Positions 1-6,147 of a DNA stretch of 6,513 nucleotides are shown piece by piece. The position numbers were made by a program, and so were the translations under genes. The stretch is from Ignavibacteria bacterium (GTDB lineage: Bacteria; Bacteroidota; Ignavibacteria; Ignavibacteriales; Ignavibacteriaceae): contig JAOTUT010000090.1 in assembly GCA_029863735.1 (NCBI GenBank), forward strand, positions 1-6,513, given 5' to 3'. How positions within the stretch are numbered: position 1 is the stretch's first letter; each line of letters begins with the position of its first letter. Below the pieces are notes generated by a model, which saw only the letters and a list, made by a program, of their open reading frames with translations, was not told the origin of the DNA and did not search any database.

Positions 1-1173
1 TGAATAAGCAATTTTGTTCGGCATAAAGCCTGCTGCACCTAAAAAAGTATAACAAGCTGAAAGACGCGCATATGCAAGTGAGAAGTCAGGAGATAAATTT
101 GCCGCATCCTCAAAATATTTTATTGCCTTAGATATAAAATCGGGTGCCCATTTATTCCAGTTGTACAATCCCTTGAGATACAAGTTGTAAGCATCAATGT
201 TTTCAGTTGGAACTTTTACGAGTGACTCAGCAGGCTTTCGAAGTGAAATTGAACTTTTTAACTGATCTACAATTGAGTTTGCCAGTTCATCCTGAACAGC
301 AAAAATATCTTCAAGATTTCGGTCATAAGTTTCAGACCATTTATGATATCCATCATCTGCATTTATTAATTGAGCTGTTACTCTCACGCGGTTGCCATAC
401 TTTCTCACACTACCCTCGAGAACAATTTTTACACCGAGTTGTTTTCCAATCTCTCTTATATCAATATTCTTTCCTTTAAATGCGAAGGACGATGTTCTTG
501 ACGTAACAAGCAATCCATCTACTTTAGCAAGCGCATTTAGTAATTCTTCAGTAATCCCATCACTGAAATATTCATTATCTCTTTCCGCACTTAAATTTAT
601 GAAGGGTAAGACTGCAATAGAGTTGTCAGAGTTGACCGTTTTACCTTCAATGTCCTTGTTGCTTGGAGTTACCAAACTATTTGAGCTAACCGCATAAAGC
701 TTTACCGGAGCTTTCACATTCTTCAGATTATATCTTCCGAGGAAAACTGTGGAGATATCTTTTTGATTTTTTAACTCATCGTTTATTTTATCTGAAATAA
801 GTACGCTGCCCGGCACCGCAAGATTCTCAATCCTCGAAGCAATGTTAACTCCATCTCCATAAACACCCTCATCATCATAAACAACATCACCAGAGTGGAT
901 ACCAATTCTCAAAGGAACTTTTGGTTCATTTTGAAGTTCTTGCTGAATTTTAGCAGCGCAAACAGCGGCTTCGATGGCACTTCCGAAAATTGAAAGTGTA
1001 CCATCACCGTAATATTGTAATATCTGTCCCCGATGTTTATTAACCAAATTCTCTAACACTTCTCTATGCTTACTTCTTAAAATTTTGGCCTGCCGTTCAT
1101 TCTCCTGCATCATGGCTGTATAGCCTACCATGTCGGTAAACATTATTGCGGCGAGCATTCTAATTTCTTTCAT
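1..1173 (-). CDS. Class III adenylate/guanylate cyclase with TolB/FlgO-like domain and TPR start (partial, C-terminus off the left edge)
   Basis: The reading frame is open for 391 codons from ATG at 1173 to the window edge, with no stop. Residues 1-165 form a class III cyclase domain, which would make cAMP or cGMP from ATP or GTP. The metal-binding Asp14 (MFTDMVGYT) and Asp57 (YYGDGTLSIF) are present, as are the transition-state residues Asn110 and Arg114 (GDGVNIASR). The two base-selecting positions are unusual: Gln53 replaces the usual Lys and Gly103 the usual Asp, so the substrate cannot be predicted. Residues 182-305 (SIAVLPF, then EYFSDGITEEL and VLEGSVRK) match the TolB/FlgO-like domain often joined to such cyclases. 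From about 325 a TPR-like region begins (AIKYFEDAANLSPD). No signal peptide or membrane segment is visible, so it is probably cytoplasmic. There is no clear Shine-Dalgarno before the start; Met6 is an alternative. Family assignment is firm; activity is inferred. Confidence 0.93.
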   Translation of the reverse strand, partial: MKEIRMLAAIMFTDMVGYTAMMQENERQAKILRSKHREVLENLVNKHRGQILQYYGDGTLSIFGSAIEAAVCAAKIQQELQNEPKVPLRIGIHSGDVVYDDEGVYGDGVNIASRIENLAVPGSVLISDKINDELKNQKDISTVFLGRYNLKNVKAPVKLYAVSSNSLVTPSNKDIEGKTVNSDNSIAVLPFINLSAERDNEYFSDGITEELLNALAKVDGLLVTSRTSSFAFKGKNIDIREIGKQLGVKIVLEGSVRKYGNRVRVTAQLINADDGYHKWSETYDRNLEDIFAVQDELANSIVDQLKSSISLRKPAESLVKVPTENIDAYNLYLKGLYNWNKWAPDFISKAIKYFEDAANLSPDFSLAYARLSACYTFLGAAGFMPNKIAYS

Positions 1174-1220
1174 ATTGGAAAGTTATAAAAGTTTTAATTA
1201 ATAATTTTTAAGGGACGGCA

Positions 1221-1251
1221 AAAAATTAAAAGACAAATCGGACAATTACAA
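1221..1251 (-). promoter_or_regulatory. Possible Bacteroidota-type promoter of the cyclase gene
   Basis: On the minus strand a TTG (1249-1251) is followed after 20 bases by TAATTTTT (1221-1228). This resembles the Bacteroidota promoter pattern of TTG, 19-20 bases, then TAnnTTTG, with the final G missing. It would leave a leader of roughly 40 bases before the start codon at 1173. It lies downstream of the hairpin that ends the malic enzyme gene, so the cyclase could be transcribed alone. The region is very AT-rich and such matches arise easily by chance. Confidence 0.27.
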
Positions 1252-1282
1252 TAAAAAATAAATTAGCGGAAAAGAAGATTTA

Positions 1283-1318
1283 GGGTGAAAGGAAGATATC
1301 TGGCTCTTCCATTCACCC
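1283..1318 (-). terminator. Stem-loop after the malic enzyme gene, probable terminator
   Basis: Two complementary arms form a hairpin of 7 bp (GGGTGAA/TTCACCC), one T-T mismatch, 6 bp (GGAAGA/TCTTCC) and an 8-base loop. It starts 9 bases after the malic enzyme stop codon. On the minus strand it is followed by TAAATCTTCTTTTCC, which is T-rich but interrupted, so it is not a perfect intrinsic terminator. It may end transcription or protect the 3' end of the mRNA. There is no plus-strand gene for it to serve. Confidence 0.6.
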
Positions 1319-1327
1319 ATTGAACAA

Positions 1328-3583
1328 TTATTTTTTCTTAGCCCCGGCTTCAGCCACGGCAATAGCAGTCATATTGATTATATCATCAACAGTTGCACCA
1401 CGCTGCAGAACGTGAATGGGTTTTTTCATTCCCATCAAAATTGGTCCAACAACCGATGCCTGCCCAATTCTTGCCATAAGCTTATAGGCAATGTTTCCTG
1501 AATTAAGATCCGGAAAGATTAGAATATTAGACCGACCTTTTAAATTACTGAAAGGATAATCATTCTCAATTATTTCAGTAATAACTGCGGTATCCGCCTG
1601 CATCTCACCATCTATAATCAAATCGGGTCTGAGTTTCTTAACTAAATCAGTTGCCTGCTTAACTTTTAAAGATTCGGGGTATGGAGCACTTCCAAAGTTG
1701 CTGAATGAAAGCATTGCTATTTTTGGAATAACATCAAACTCTCTCGCTGTATCAGCAGCGGAAATTGCAATTTGAGCAAGCTGCTCTGCCGTTGGATTGA
1801 CATTAACAGTTGTATCTGCAAAGAAATAGACATCTTGCCTTGCGAAAACAATATACAATCCTGAAACAACTTTTAATCCTTCTTTCATACCAACACAATG
1901 CAGGGCCGGACGAATTGTTGTTGGATAACTTGTCGTCAACCCGCTTATCAGTGCATCAGCTTCTCCAAGATCAACCATCATCGAGCCAAAATAATTTGGT
2001 TTTTTCATAAGACTCTTAGTGTCTTTTAAAGTTGCACCTTTTCTCGAACGCTTCTTGAAAAATGCATCAGTGAATTGCAATATTTTTTCACTTGATTCAG
2101 GATCAACTATCTGAAATTCTTTTTGATCAAATCCCAATCTGTCAATAACTGATTTTATTTCCTTCTCATTACCTAATAATATCGGATAGGCCATATTATC
2201 ATTATACACCACATGAGCGGCTCTGATAATTTTTTCTTCCTCCCCTTCCGGATAGACTACCTTAACAGGTTTTTTCTGAGCCTTATGTATCATTACACGG
2301 ATCAATTCTTTGGATAAACCAAGTCTTTCCTTTAGTCTCTCTTCATACTTTTGCCAATCCATTTCCTTAATTTTAGCTACTCCGGTTTCTATTGCAGCTT
2401 TAGCTACTGCAGGGGCAACATACCAAAGAACTCTGGGATCAAATGGTTTTGGAATAATATATTCCTTGCCAAAAGAAAAATCCTCACCTCCATAGGCACT
2501 TAACACCATCTCAGGTACTTTCTCTTTGGCCAGTTTAGCCAAAGCTTTAGTTGCAGCCATTTTCATTTCTTCATTGATAGCAGTTGCTCTGACATCCAAT
2601 GCACCTCTGAAAATGAATGGGAATCCAAGCACATTATTTACCTGATTCGGAAAATCACTTCGTCCAGTGGCCATAATCAAATCCTCTCTCACCGAGATAG
2701 CTTCATCATACATAATTTCCGGATCTGGGTTAGCCATAGCAAAAATTATTGGATCTTTTGCCATTGATTTGACCATATCTTTGTTAACAACACCACCGAT
2801 GGATAATCCAATAAATACGTCGGAATCTTTCATTGCATCAGCAAGTGAGGCAAATCCTATTTCCTGCGCAAAATCTTTTTTGTATTTGTTCAGATCCTTT
2901 CTGTCTTTTGTGACACAACCTTTAGTATCGAACATCCAGATATTTTCTCTTTTAGCTCCAGCCATTATGTAAAGTTTGCAGCAGGAAATTGCAGCAGCAC
3001 CTGCACCATTAACAACAATTTTTACTTTATCGATTTTTTTACCAGCAACTTCAACTGCATTAATCAATGCAGCACACGAAATTATTGCAGTACCATGTTG
3101 ATCATCATGAAATACAGGAATCTTCATTGTAGCTTTTAGCTCTTCTTCAATTTCAAAACATTCTGGTGCTTTAATATCTTCTAGGTTTATTCCTCCGAAA
3201 GTTGGTTCAAGAACTTGAACGGTCCTGATAATCTCTTTTGAATCGTGTGAATTAATTTCAATATCAAAAACATCAATGTCCGCAAATCTTTTAAAAAGTA
3301 CTCCCTTCCCTTCCATTACGGGTTTTCCTGCTTCAGCTCCGATGTCTCCTAACCCGAGAACAGCAGTTCCGTTTGATATAACCGCAACCAGGTTTCCCTT
3401 GGCTGTATATTTATAAACATCTTCAACATTTTTATGGATTTCTCTGCAAGGTTCCGCAACTCCCGGTGTGTATGCAAGAGAAAGATCACGAGATGTTAAA
3501 CAAGGCTTGGATGCTATTACCTCTATTTTGCCTTTTCTCTCTATTGAGTGATATTCAAGTGCATCTTCTTTACTTATTTTCAT
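1328..3583 (-). CDS. maeB: Malic enzyme with C-terminal phosphotransacetylase-like domain (MaeB type)
   Basis: A 751-residue protein, close to the length of the hybrid malic enzymes such as E. coli MaeB. It decarboxylates malate to pyruvate with reduction of NADP+ or NAD+ in the cytoplasm, feeding NADPH and pyruvate to biosynthesis. The catalytic domain (about 1-425) shows the active-site Tyr38 (YTPGVAEPC), Lys93 (MEGKGVLFK), metal ligands Glu135/Asp136 (NLEDI) and Asp160/161 (FHDDQHGT), the dinucleotide fold GAGAAA at 193-198, NPDPEI at 285-290 and the Asn pair 316-317. Residues about 428-748 are a phosphotransacetylase-like domain ([24 protein letters not shown]). In known relatives this part is not an active transferase but mediates oligomerization and control by acetyl-CoA. 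Gln727 stands where active phosphotransacetylases have a Ser. The start is supported by AGGAG 6 bases upstream. Cofactor preference cannot be read from the sequence. The family is certain; the symbol is by homology. Confidence 0.97.
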   Translation of the reverse strand: MKISKEDALEYHSIERKGKIEVIASKPCLTSRDLSLAYTPGVAEPCREIHKNVEDVYKYTAKGNLVAVISNGTAVLGLGDIGAEAGKPVMEGKGVLFKRFADIDVFDIEINSHDSKEIIRTVQVLEPTFGGINLEDIKAPECFEIEEELKATMKIPVFHDDQHGTAIISCAALINAVEVAGKKIDKVKIVVNGAGAAAISCCKLYIMAGAKRENIWMFDTKGCVTKDRKDLNKYKKDFAQEIGFASLADAMKDSDVFIGLSIGGVVNKDMVKSMAKDPIIFAMANPDPEIMYDEAISVREDLIMATGRSDFPNQVNNVLGFPFIFRGALDVRATAINEEMKMAATKALAKLAKEKVPEMVLSAYGGEDFSFGKEYIIPKPFDPRVLWYVAPAVAKAAIETGVAKIKEMDWQKYEERLKERLGLSKELIRVMIHKAQKKPVKVVYPEGEEEKIIRAAHVVYNDNMAYPILLGNEKEIKSVIDRLGFDQKEFQIVDPESSEKILQFTDAFFKKRSRKGATLKDTKSLMKKPNYFGSMMVDLGEADALISGLTTSYPTTIRPALHCVGMKEGLKVVSGLYIVFARQDVYFFADTTVNVNPTAEQLAQIAISAADTAREFDVIPKIAMLSFSNFGSAPYPESLKVKQATDLVKKLRPDLIIDGEMQADTAVITEIIENDYPFSNLKGRSNILIFPDLNSGNIAYKLMARIGQASVVGPILMGMKKPIHVLQRGATVDDIINMTAIAVAEAGAKKK

Positions 3584-3589
3584 TTATAA

Positions 3590-3594
3590 CTCCT
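3590..3594 (-). promoter_or_regulatory. Ribosome binding site of the malic enzyme gene
   Basis: The minus strand reads AGGAG followed by TTATAA and then the ATG, a spacing of 6 bases. This fixes the start codon at 3583. The rest of the 241-base gap up to the transporter gene shows no promoter I would defend. It holds two copies of AAATTTTG, 30 bases apart (3645 and 3675). Confidence 0.85.
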
Positions 3595-3785
3595 GATAAA
3601 TATTTCATACAGTTAAGTGATTGATTAAGATTAGAATGGAAATAAAATTTTGTTTCAGCTCTCTCATTGGGATGAAATTTTGCTTAGAAGAATGATGTAC
3701 AAATCAAATAAAATTACATCACAAAATTACTTCAAATTTATGAATAAGCCTAAGTAGTGAGTGCTTTGAGGAAATATTAAAGTTA

Positions 3786-3822
3786 ATAATTGGCAACAAA
3801 TTTTTGTTCTGAAATCAATTAT
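3786..3822 (-). terminator. Weak AT-rich stem-loop after the transporter gene
   Basis: Directly behind the transporter stop codon, ATAATTG and CAATTAT can pair (7 bp), enclosing a second small stem of AACAAA and TTTGTT. The stems are almost pure A-T and no clear T-run follows, so a terminator role is only possible. The structure could be a chance product of base composition. Confidence 0.22.
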
Positions 3823-3824
3823 AA

Positions 3825-4592
3825 TCAGGCTTTGCTTTCTTTCGCGGATTCTTCAATCAGTTTATGAGACAATTCTTTACCCAAATAAAGATCAATAAAA
3901 AAATGAAGAACATATAAAAGTGGGGTTAGAAAAACGGCCACAGCGAACTTGTATATATAGTTGACCACACCTATAGCCAAAACCAAGGATAAATCCCACC
4001 CCGCTCCAAAATAAAAAGCAATTAAAAGAACAACGAAACTATCGATGAATTGCGAAACAAACGTAGAACCAGTTGCACGAAGCCATATTTTTGAACTGCC
4101 TGTAAAGGAGCGTAGAAAATGGAAAACATAAACATCTACAAGCTGCCCAATTAAAAATGCAACTAAAGAACCTAATATTATCCATAAACCCTGTCCAAAG
4201 ATCGTATTAAAAGCCAGATCCATATTTAGAATTCCATAAACGGTTTCTCGTTCTATCCAGAAATCCGCGGGATTCAATTGGATAGCGAAAAAAATCATCA
4301 GAAAGGCATAGGTTATTAGAGAAGCTGCTGTAAACGACATAAACCGAACACCTTTTCGCCCAAAATATTCATTGATTATGTCAGTCATAATGAAGACAAC
4401 AGGCCACAATAAAACTCCTGCTGTTAAATTGAATGAAAGATTACTTTCGCCGAAAAAAGAAAGATTAATAGGTTGAATGCCAAGCCATTTTTCCAGTGAA
4501 AATATTTTCACGCCAATAAATTCTGCAAGCAATGCATTTGCTACAAAGAATGCTCCAAGGATATAGAATAGTTTGTTACTTTTATCTCTCAT
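3825..4592 (-). CDS. yhhQ: Queuosine precursor transporter, YhhQ/VUT family
   Basis: A 255-residue membrane protein, about the usual family length. Members import queuosine precursors (preQ0/preQ1 in E. coli YhhQ; other precursors in some bacteria), which are used to modify the wobble base of GUN-anticodon tRNAs. About six hydrophobic spans are visible, at roughly 8-28, 57-75, 84-104, 130-150, 172-195 and 200-225. Family motifs are TDIINEYFGRK (70-80), GQLVDVYVFHFLR (139-151), LRATGSTFVSQFIDS (161-175) and NYIYKF (211-216). The tail after 230 is charged and cytoplasmic in appearance. No Shine-Dalgarno sequence precedes the ATG, and the gap to the upstream terminator is only about 40 bases, so the promoter is cramped or the gene depends on read-through. 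No other queuosine gene is in the window. The family is well supported; which precursor it carries is not shown. Confidence 0.92.
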   Translation of the reverse strand: MRDKSNKLFYILGAFFVANALLAEFIGVKIFSLEKWLGIQPINLSFFGESNLSFNLTAGVLLWPVVFIMTDIINEYFGRKGVRFMSFTAASLITYAFLMIFFAIQLNPADFWIERETVYGILNMDLAFNTIFGQGLWIILGSLVAFLIGQLVDVYVFHFLRSFTGSSKIWLRATGSTFVSQFIDSFVVLLIAFYFGAGWDLSLVLAIGVVNYIYKFAVAVFLTPLLYVLHFFIDLYLGKELSHKLIEESAKESKA

Positions 4593-4631
4593 TGTTTATC
4601 TGGTATTTAAAATTTTAGCGGGTAATATATG

Positions 4632-4663
4632 AAAAAAAGCGGTATCATCTATGATACCGCTTT
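4632..4663 (-). terminator. Strong intrinsic terminator after the DUF6600 gene
   Basis: On the minus strand a perfect 12-bp stem (AAAGCGGTATCA/TGATACCGCTTT, at 4636-4647 and 4652-4663) with a 4-base loop runs straight into seven T residues (complement of 4632-4638). It begins 24 bases after the stop codon at 4688. This is a classic rho-independent terminator and separates the DUF6600 gene from the transporter gene. Confidence 0.93.
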
Positions 4664-4687
4664 AGTGGAGAGAGATTAGATTAGAAC

Positions 4688-6001
4688 TTATCTTTTGCTT
4701 CGTTCTCTTGAATTATCCTTTTCTTTCGTTCTATCTGTTTTGACTTTTTTCTCACTGCTTTTGTTCTGCTGATTATCATTTCTGCTTCGTTCTTTTACTT
4801 CGTTTCTTTTCATCTGAGTATTATTCGTTACTCTGGTATTCTCACGCTTCACTTGAGTATTCTGTTCCTGATTCTTTCTATTAAGTTTAGATGTTTCGTT
4901 TTTACTAACTTTGGTCTGACTTATCTTCCTGGTATCGTTCTTACTGTCTCTGCTATTAGAATTAATTGTTTTACCAGTTTCTCTTTTACTTACTTCACGA
5001 GTATTCTCTTTCCGATTGACATTACCGTCAGATTTCTTATTAGTTTCAGTTCGATTCTTTTGCAAAACTTTAACATCTTTTCGGTTCTGATCAGTCTTGA
5101 GACCATCCAAAGTTCTATTTTTAACCTGATCATTTTTCTTTACATTAGTTACATCTTCTCTGCGTCCAATCTTTACCTTTTCCATATCTACTGAAGTTTT
5201 TCTGTTTTCGCGTTTTATTTCCATTCGACCTAAGTCATTTCTAATCAATTCATCCCTTTTGAGATCTAGAGTACGGATTTCGTCTCTCTTATTCTTACCA
5301 TTACCATCTCTATTTAAATCTCTGGAATCACTTACTCTGACCAGATCGCGCTGCTTAATTTTCTGGCCTGAACGAACACTGACATATTTCACATCAACTC
5401 CTCTATTCTGAATTCTCCCGTTGTAGTAAACAAAATTATTTCGATATTTTGTTCCACTATGAATTCTATACTTGTAGCCACGTGCGACATAATAATTATA
5501 TACATAAGGATCGCAGAAGTTTCCGTAGCCTACATAGTTCCAATGATGGTAAGGAGTATAGTATGTATGCGTAAAGAATATCCCTACAGAAACTGAAAAT
5601 ACAGCGTATGGATGCAGCGGAGCCCAACCAATATAATTGTTATCGTATCTCCATTCTACCCAAGCCGGAGCCCACTCATAGTCAGGATACCAAAGCCATC
5701 CATAATAATCGTCATAGTACCATCTGCCATAATGATAAGTAATGAAACCGAAAGGTTCATATGAATCCCAATACCATCCGTCATATGTCCAGACCCATCT
5801 ACCCATCTGATAAGGCGACCAGTTAACACGAATAATTGTAGGTCTCCAAACAATCACTCCATAGTCAACCTCAATCCAGGATCCGTATGGAGAAAGCTGT
5901 GAATAGAAATATCCACCCACCCCATTATAATGTTTCTTTGCTTCTACATTAAAAGTTACTGCAGAAAAAAGAACAACTGCAAGAATTATGATCCGTTTCA
6001 T
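4688..6001 (-). CDS. Secreted Trp/Tyr-rich DUF6600-type protein with long basic disordered tail
   Basis: A 437-residue protein of unknown function. Residues 1-21 are a signal peptide (two basic residues, hydrophobic core, cleavage likely after VEA); there is no lipobox Cys, so it is periplasmic, surface or secreted rather than a lipoprotein. Residues about 30-135 are extremely rich in Trp and Tyr: 15 Trp between 42 and 154, with motifs LSPYGSW, GRWVW, YGRWYY, EWAPAWVEW and YIGWAPLHP. This is the pattern of DUF6600 proteins as I recall them. From residue 207 to 437 there is no Phe, Trp, Tyr, His or Cys at all; this tail is made largely of Lys, Arg, Asn, Asp, Glu, Ser, Thr and Gln and is surely disordered. 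Cys163 is the only cysteine. Start choice is supported by GGAGGT 5 bases upstream. It is likely a single-gene unit, with its own terminator and a candidate sigma-54 promoter. An envelope or nucleic-acid/polyanion-binding role is speculation. Confidence 0.87.
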   Translation of the reverse strand: MKRIIILAVVLFSAVTFNVEAKKHYNGVGGYFYSQLSPYGSWIEVDYGVIVWRPTIIRVNWSPYQMGRWVWTYDGWYWDSYEPFGFITYHYGRWYYDDYYGWLWYPDYEWAPAWVEWRYDNNYIGWAPLHPYAVFSVSVGIFFTHTYYTPYHHWNYVGYGNFCDPYVYNYYVARGYKYRIHSGTKYRNNFVYYNGRIQNRGVDVKYVSVRSGQKIKQRDLVRVSDSRDLNRDGNGKNKRDEIRTLDLKRDELIRNDLGRMEIKRENRKTSVDMEKVKIGRREDVTNVKKNDQVKNRTLDGLKTDQNRKDVKVLQKNRTETNKKSDGNVNRKENTREVSKRETGKTINSNSRDSKNDTRKISQTKVSKNETSKLNRKNQEQNTQVKRENTRVTNNTQMKRNEVKERSRNDNQQNKSSEKKVKTDRTKEKDNSRERSKR

Positions 6002-6006
6002 TTTAC

Positions 6007-6012
6007 ACCTCC
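6007..6012 (-). promoter_or_regulatory. Ribosome binding site of the DUF6600 gene
   Basis: GGAGGT on the minus strand is followed by GTAAA and then the ATG. It is the strongest Shine-Dalgarno match in the window and fixes the start at 6001. Confidence 0.88.
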
Positions 6013-6036
6013 GTGTTATGTTTACGCTTCCAATAA

Positions 6037-6053
6037 TGCAACGAAGGTACCAA
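6037..6053 (-). promoter_or_regulatory. Candidate sigma-54 (RpoN) promoter of the DUF6600 gene
   Basis: The minus strand reads TTGGTACCTTCGTTGCA, against the sigma-54 consensus YTGGCACG-N4-TTGCW. Only two of the defined positions differ, and the invariant GG (-24) and GC (-12) are separated by exactly 10 bases. Transcription would start near 6026, giving a leader of about 25 bases that contains the ribosome binding site. If real, the gene needs RpoN and an ATP-dependent activator, neither of which is encoded in this window. Confidence 0.58.
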
Positions 6054-6099
6054 TCTTGAAAATGTGATTACTTTGGATTTTAAGTGGTAGGAAGTGTTT

Positions 6100-6123
6100 T
6101 TGTGTATATTTAATTAGACACAA
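6100..6123. promoter_or_regulatory. 24-bp palindrome, candidate activator or repressor site
   Basis: The site consists of arms TTGTGT and ACACAA around a 12-base centre that is itself largely symmetric; 10 of the 12 base pairs of the full palindrome match. Its centre lies about 85 bases upstream of the start of transcription predicted from the sigma-54 element, a normal distance for an upstream activator site. It also follows the glycosyltransferase stop codon by 24 bases, but no T-run follows on the minus strand, so a terminator is less likely. Confidence 0.42.
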
Positions 6124-6147
6124 TAGTTAAAAAGTGTATGCTGCAAA

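Noticed and set aside
207..697. Two plus-strand open frames (90 and 101 residues)
   Set aside because: They lie antisense to the cyclase/TolB gene, which has clear family motifs throughout; they are shadows without a ribosome binding site or recognizable domain.
1810..2972. Three plus-strand open frames of 61-101 residues
   Set aside because: All are antisense to the malic enzyme gene, whose frame is conserved from end to end.
3692..3757. Tiny plus-strand frame of 21 residues in the gap
   Set aside because: No ribosome binding site, no recognizable sequence, and the length is expected by chance in AT-rich DNA.
4593..4687. preQ1 riboswitch upstream of the queuosine-precursor transporter
   Set aside because: The only structure is the terminator hairpin with a T-run belonging to the gene before it; I see no preQ1-type stem plus A-rich tail sequence between it and the start codon.
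4853..5194. Plus-strand frame of 113 residues, hydrophobic and Phe/Ile-rich
   Set aside because: It is the complement of the Lys/Asn/Arg-rich tail of the DUF6600-type protein; the reverse complement of such codons reads as Phe, Ile, Leu and Ser, which imitates a membrane protein.
5656..5853. Minus-strand frame of 65 residues
   Set aside because: It overlaps the aromatic domain of the DUF6600-type protein in another frame and its composition is an echo of those Trp/Tyr codons.
6100..6123. Intrinsic terminator of the glycosyltransferase gene
   Set aside because: The palindrome is A/T-rich and on the minus strand it is followed by AAAACAC, not by a T-run.
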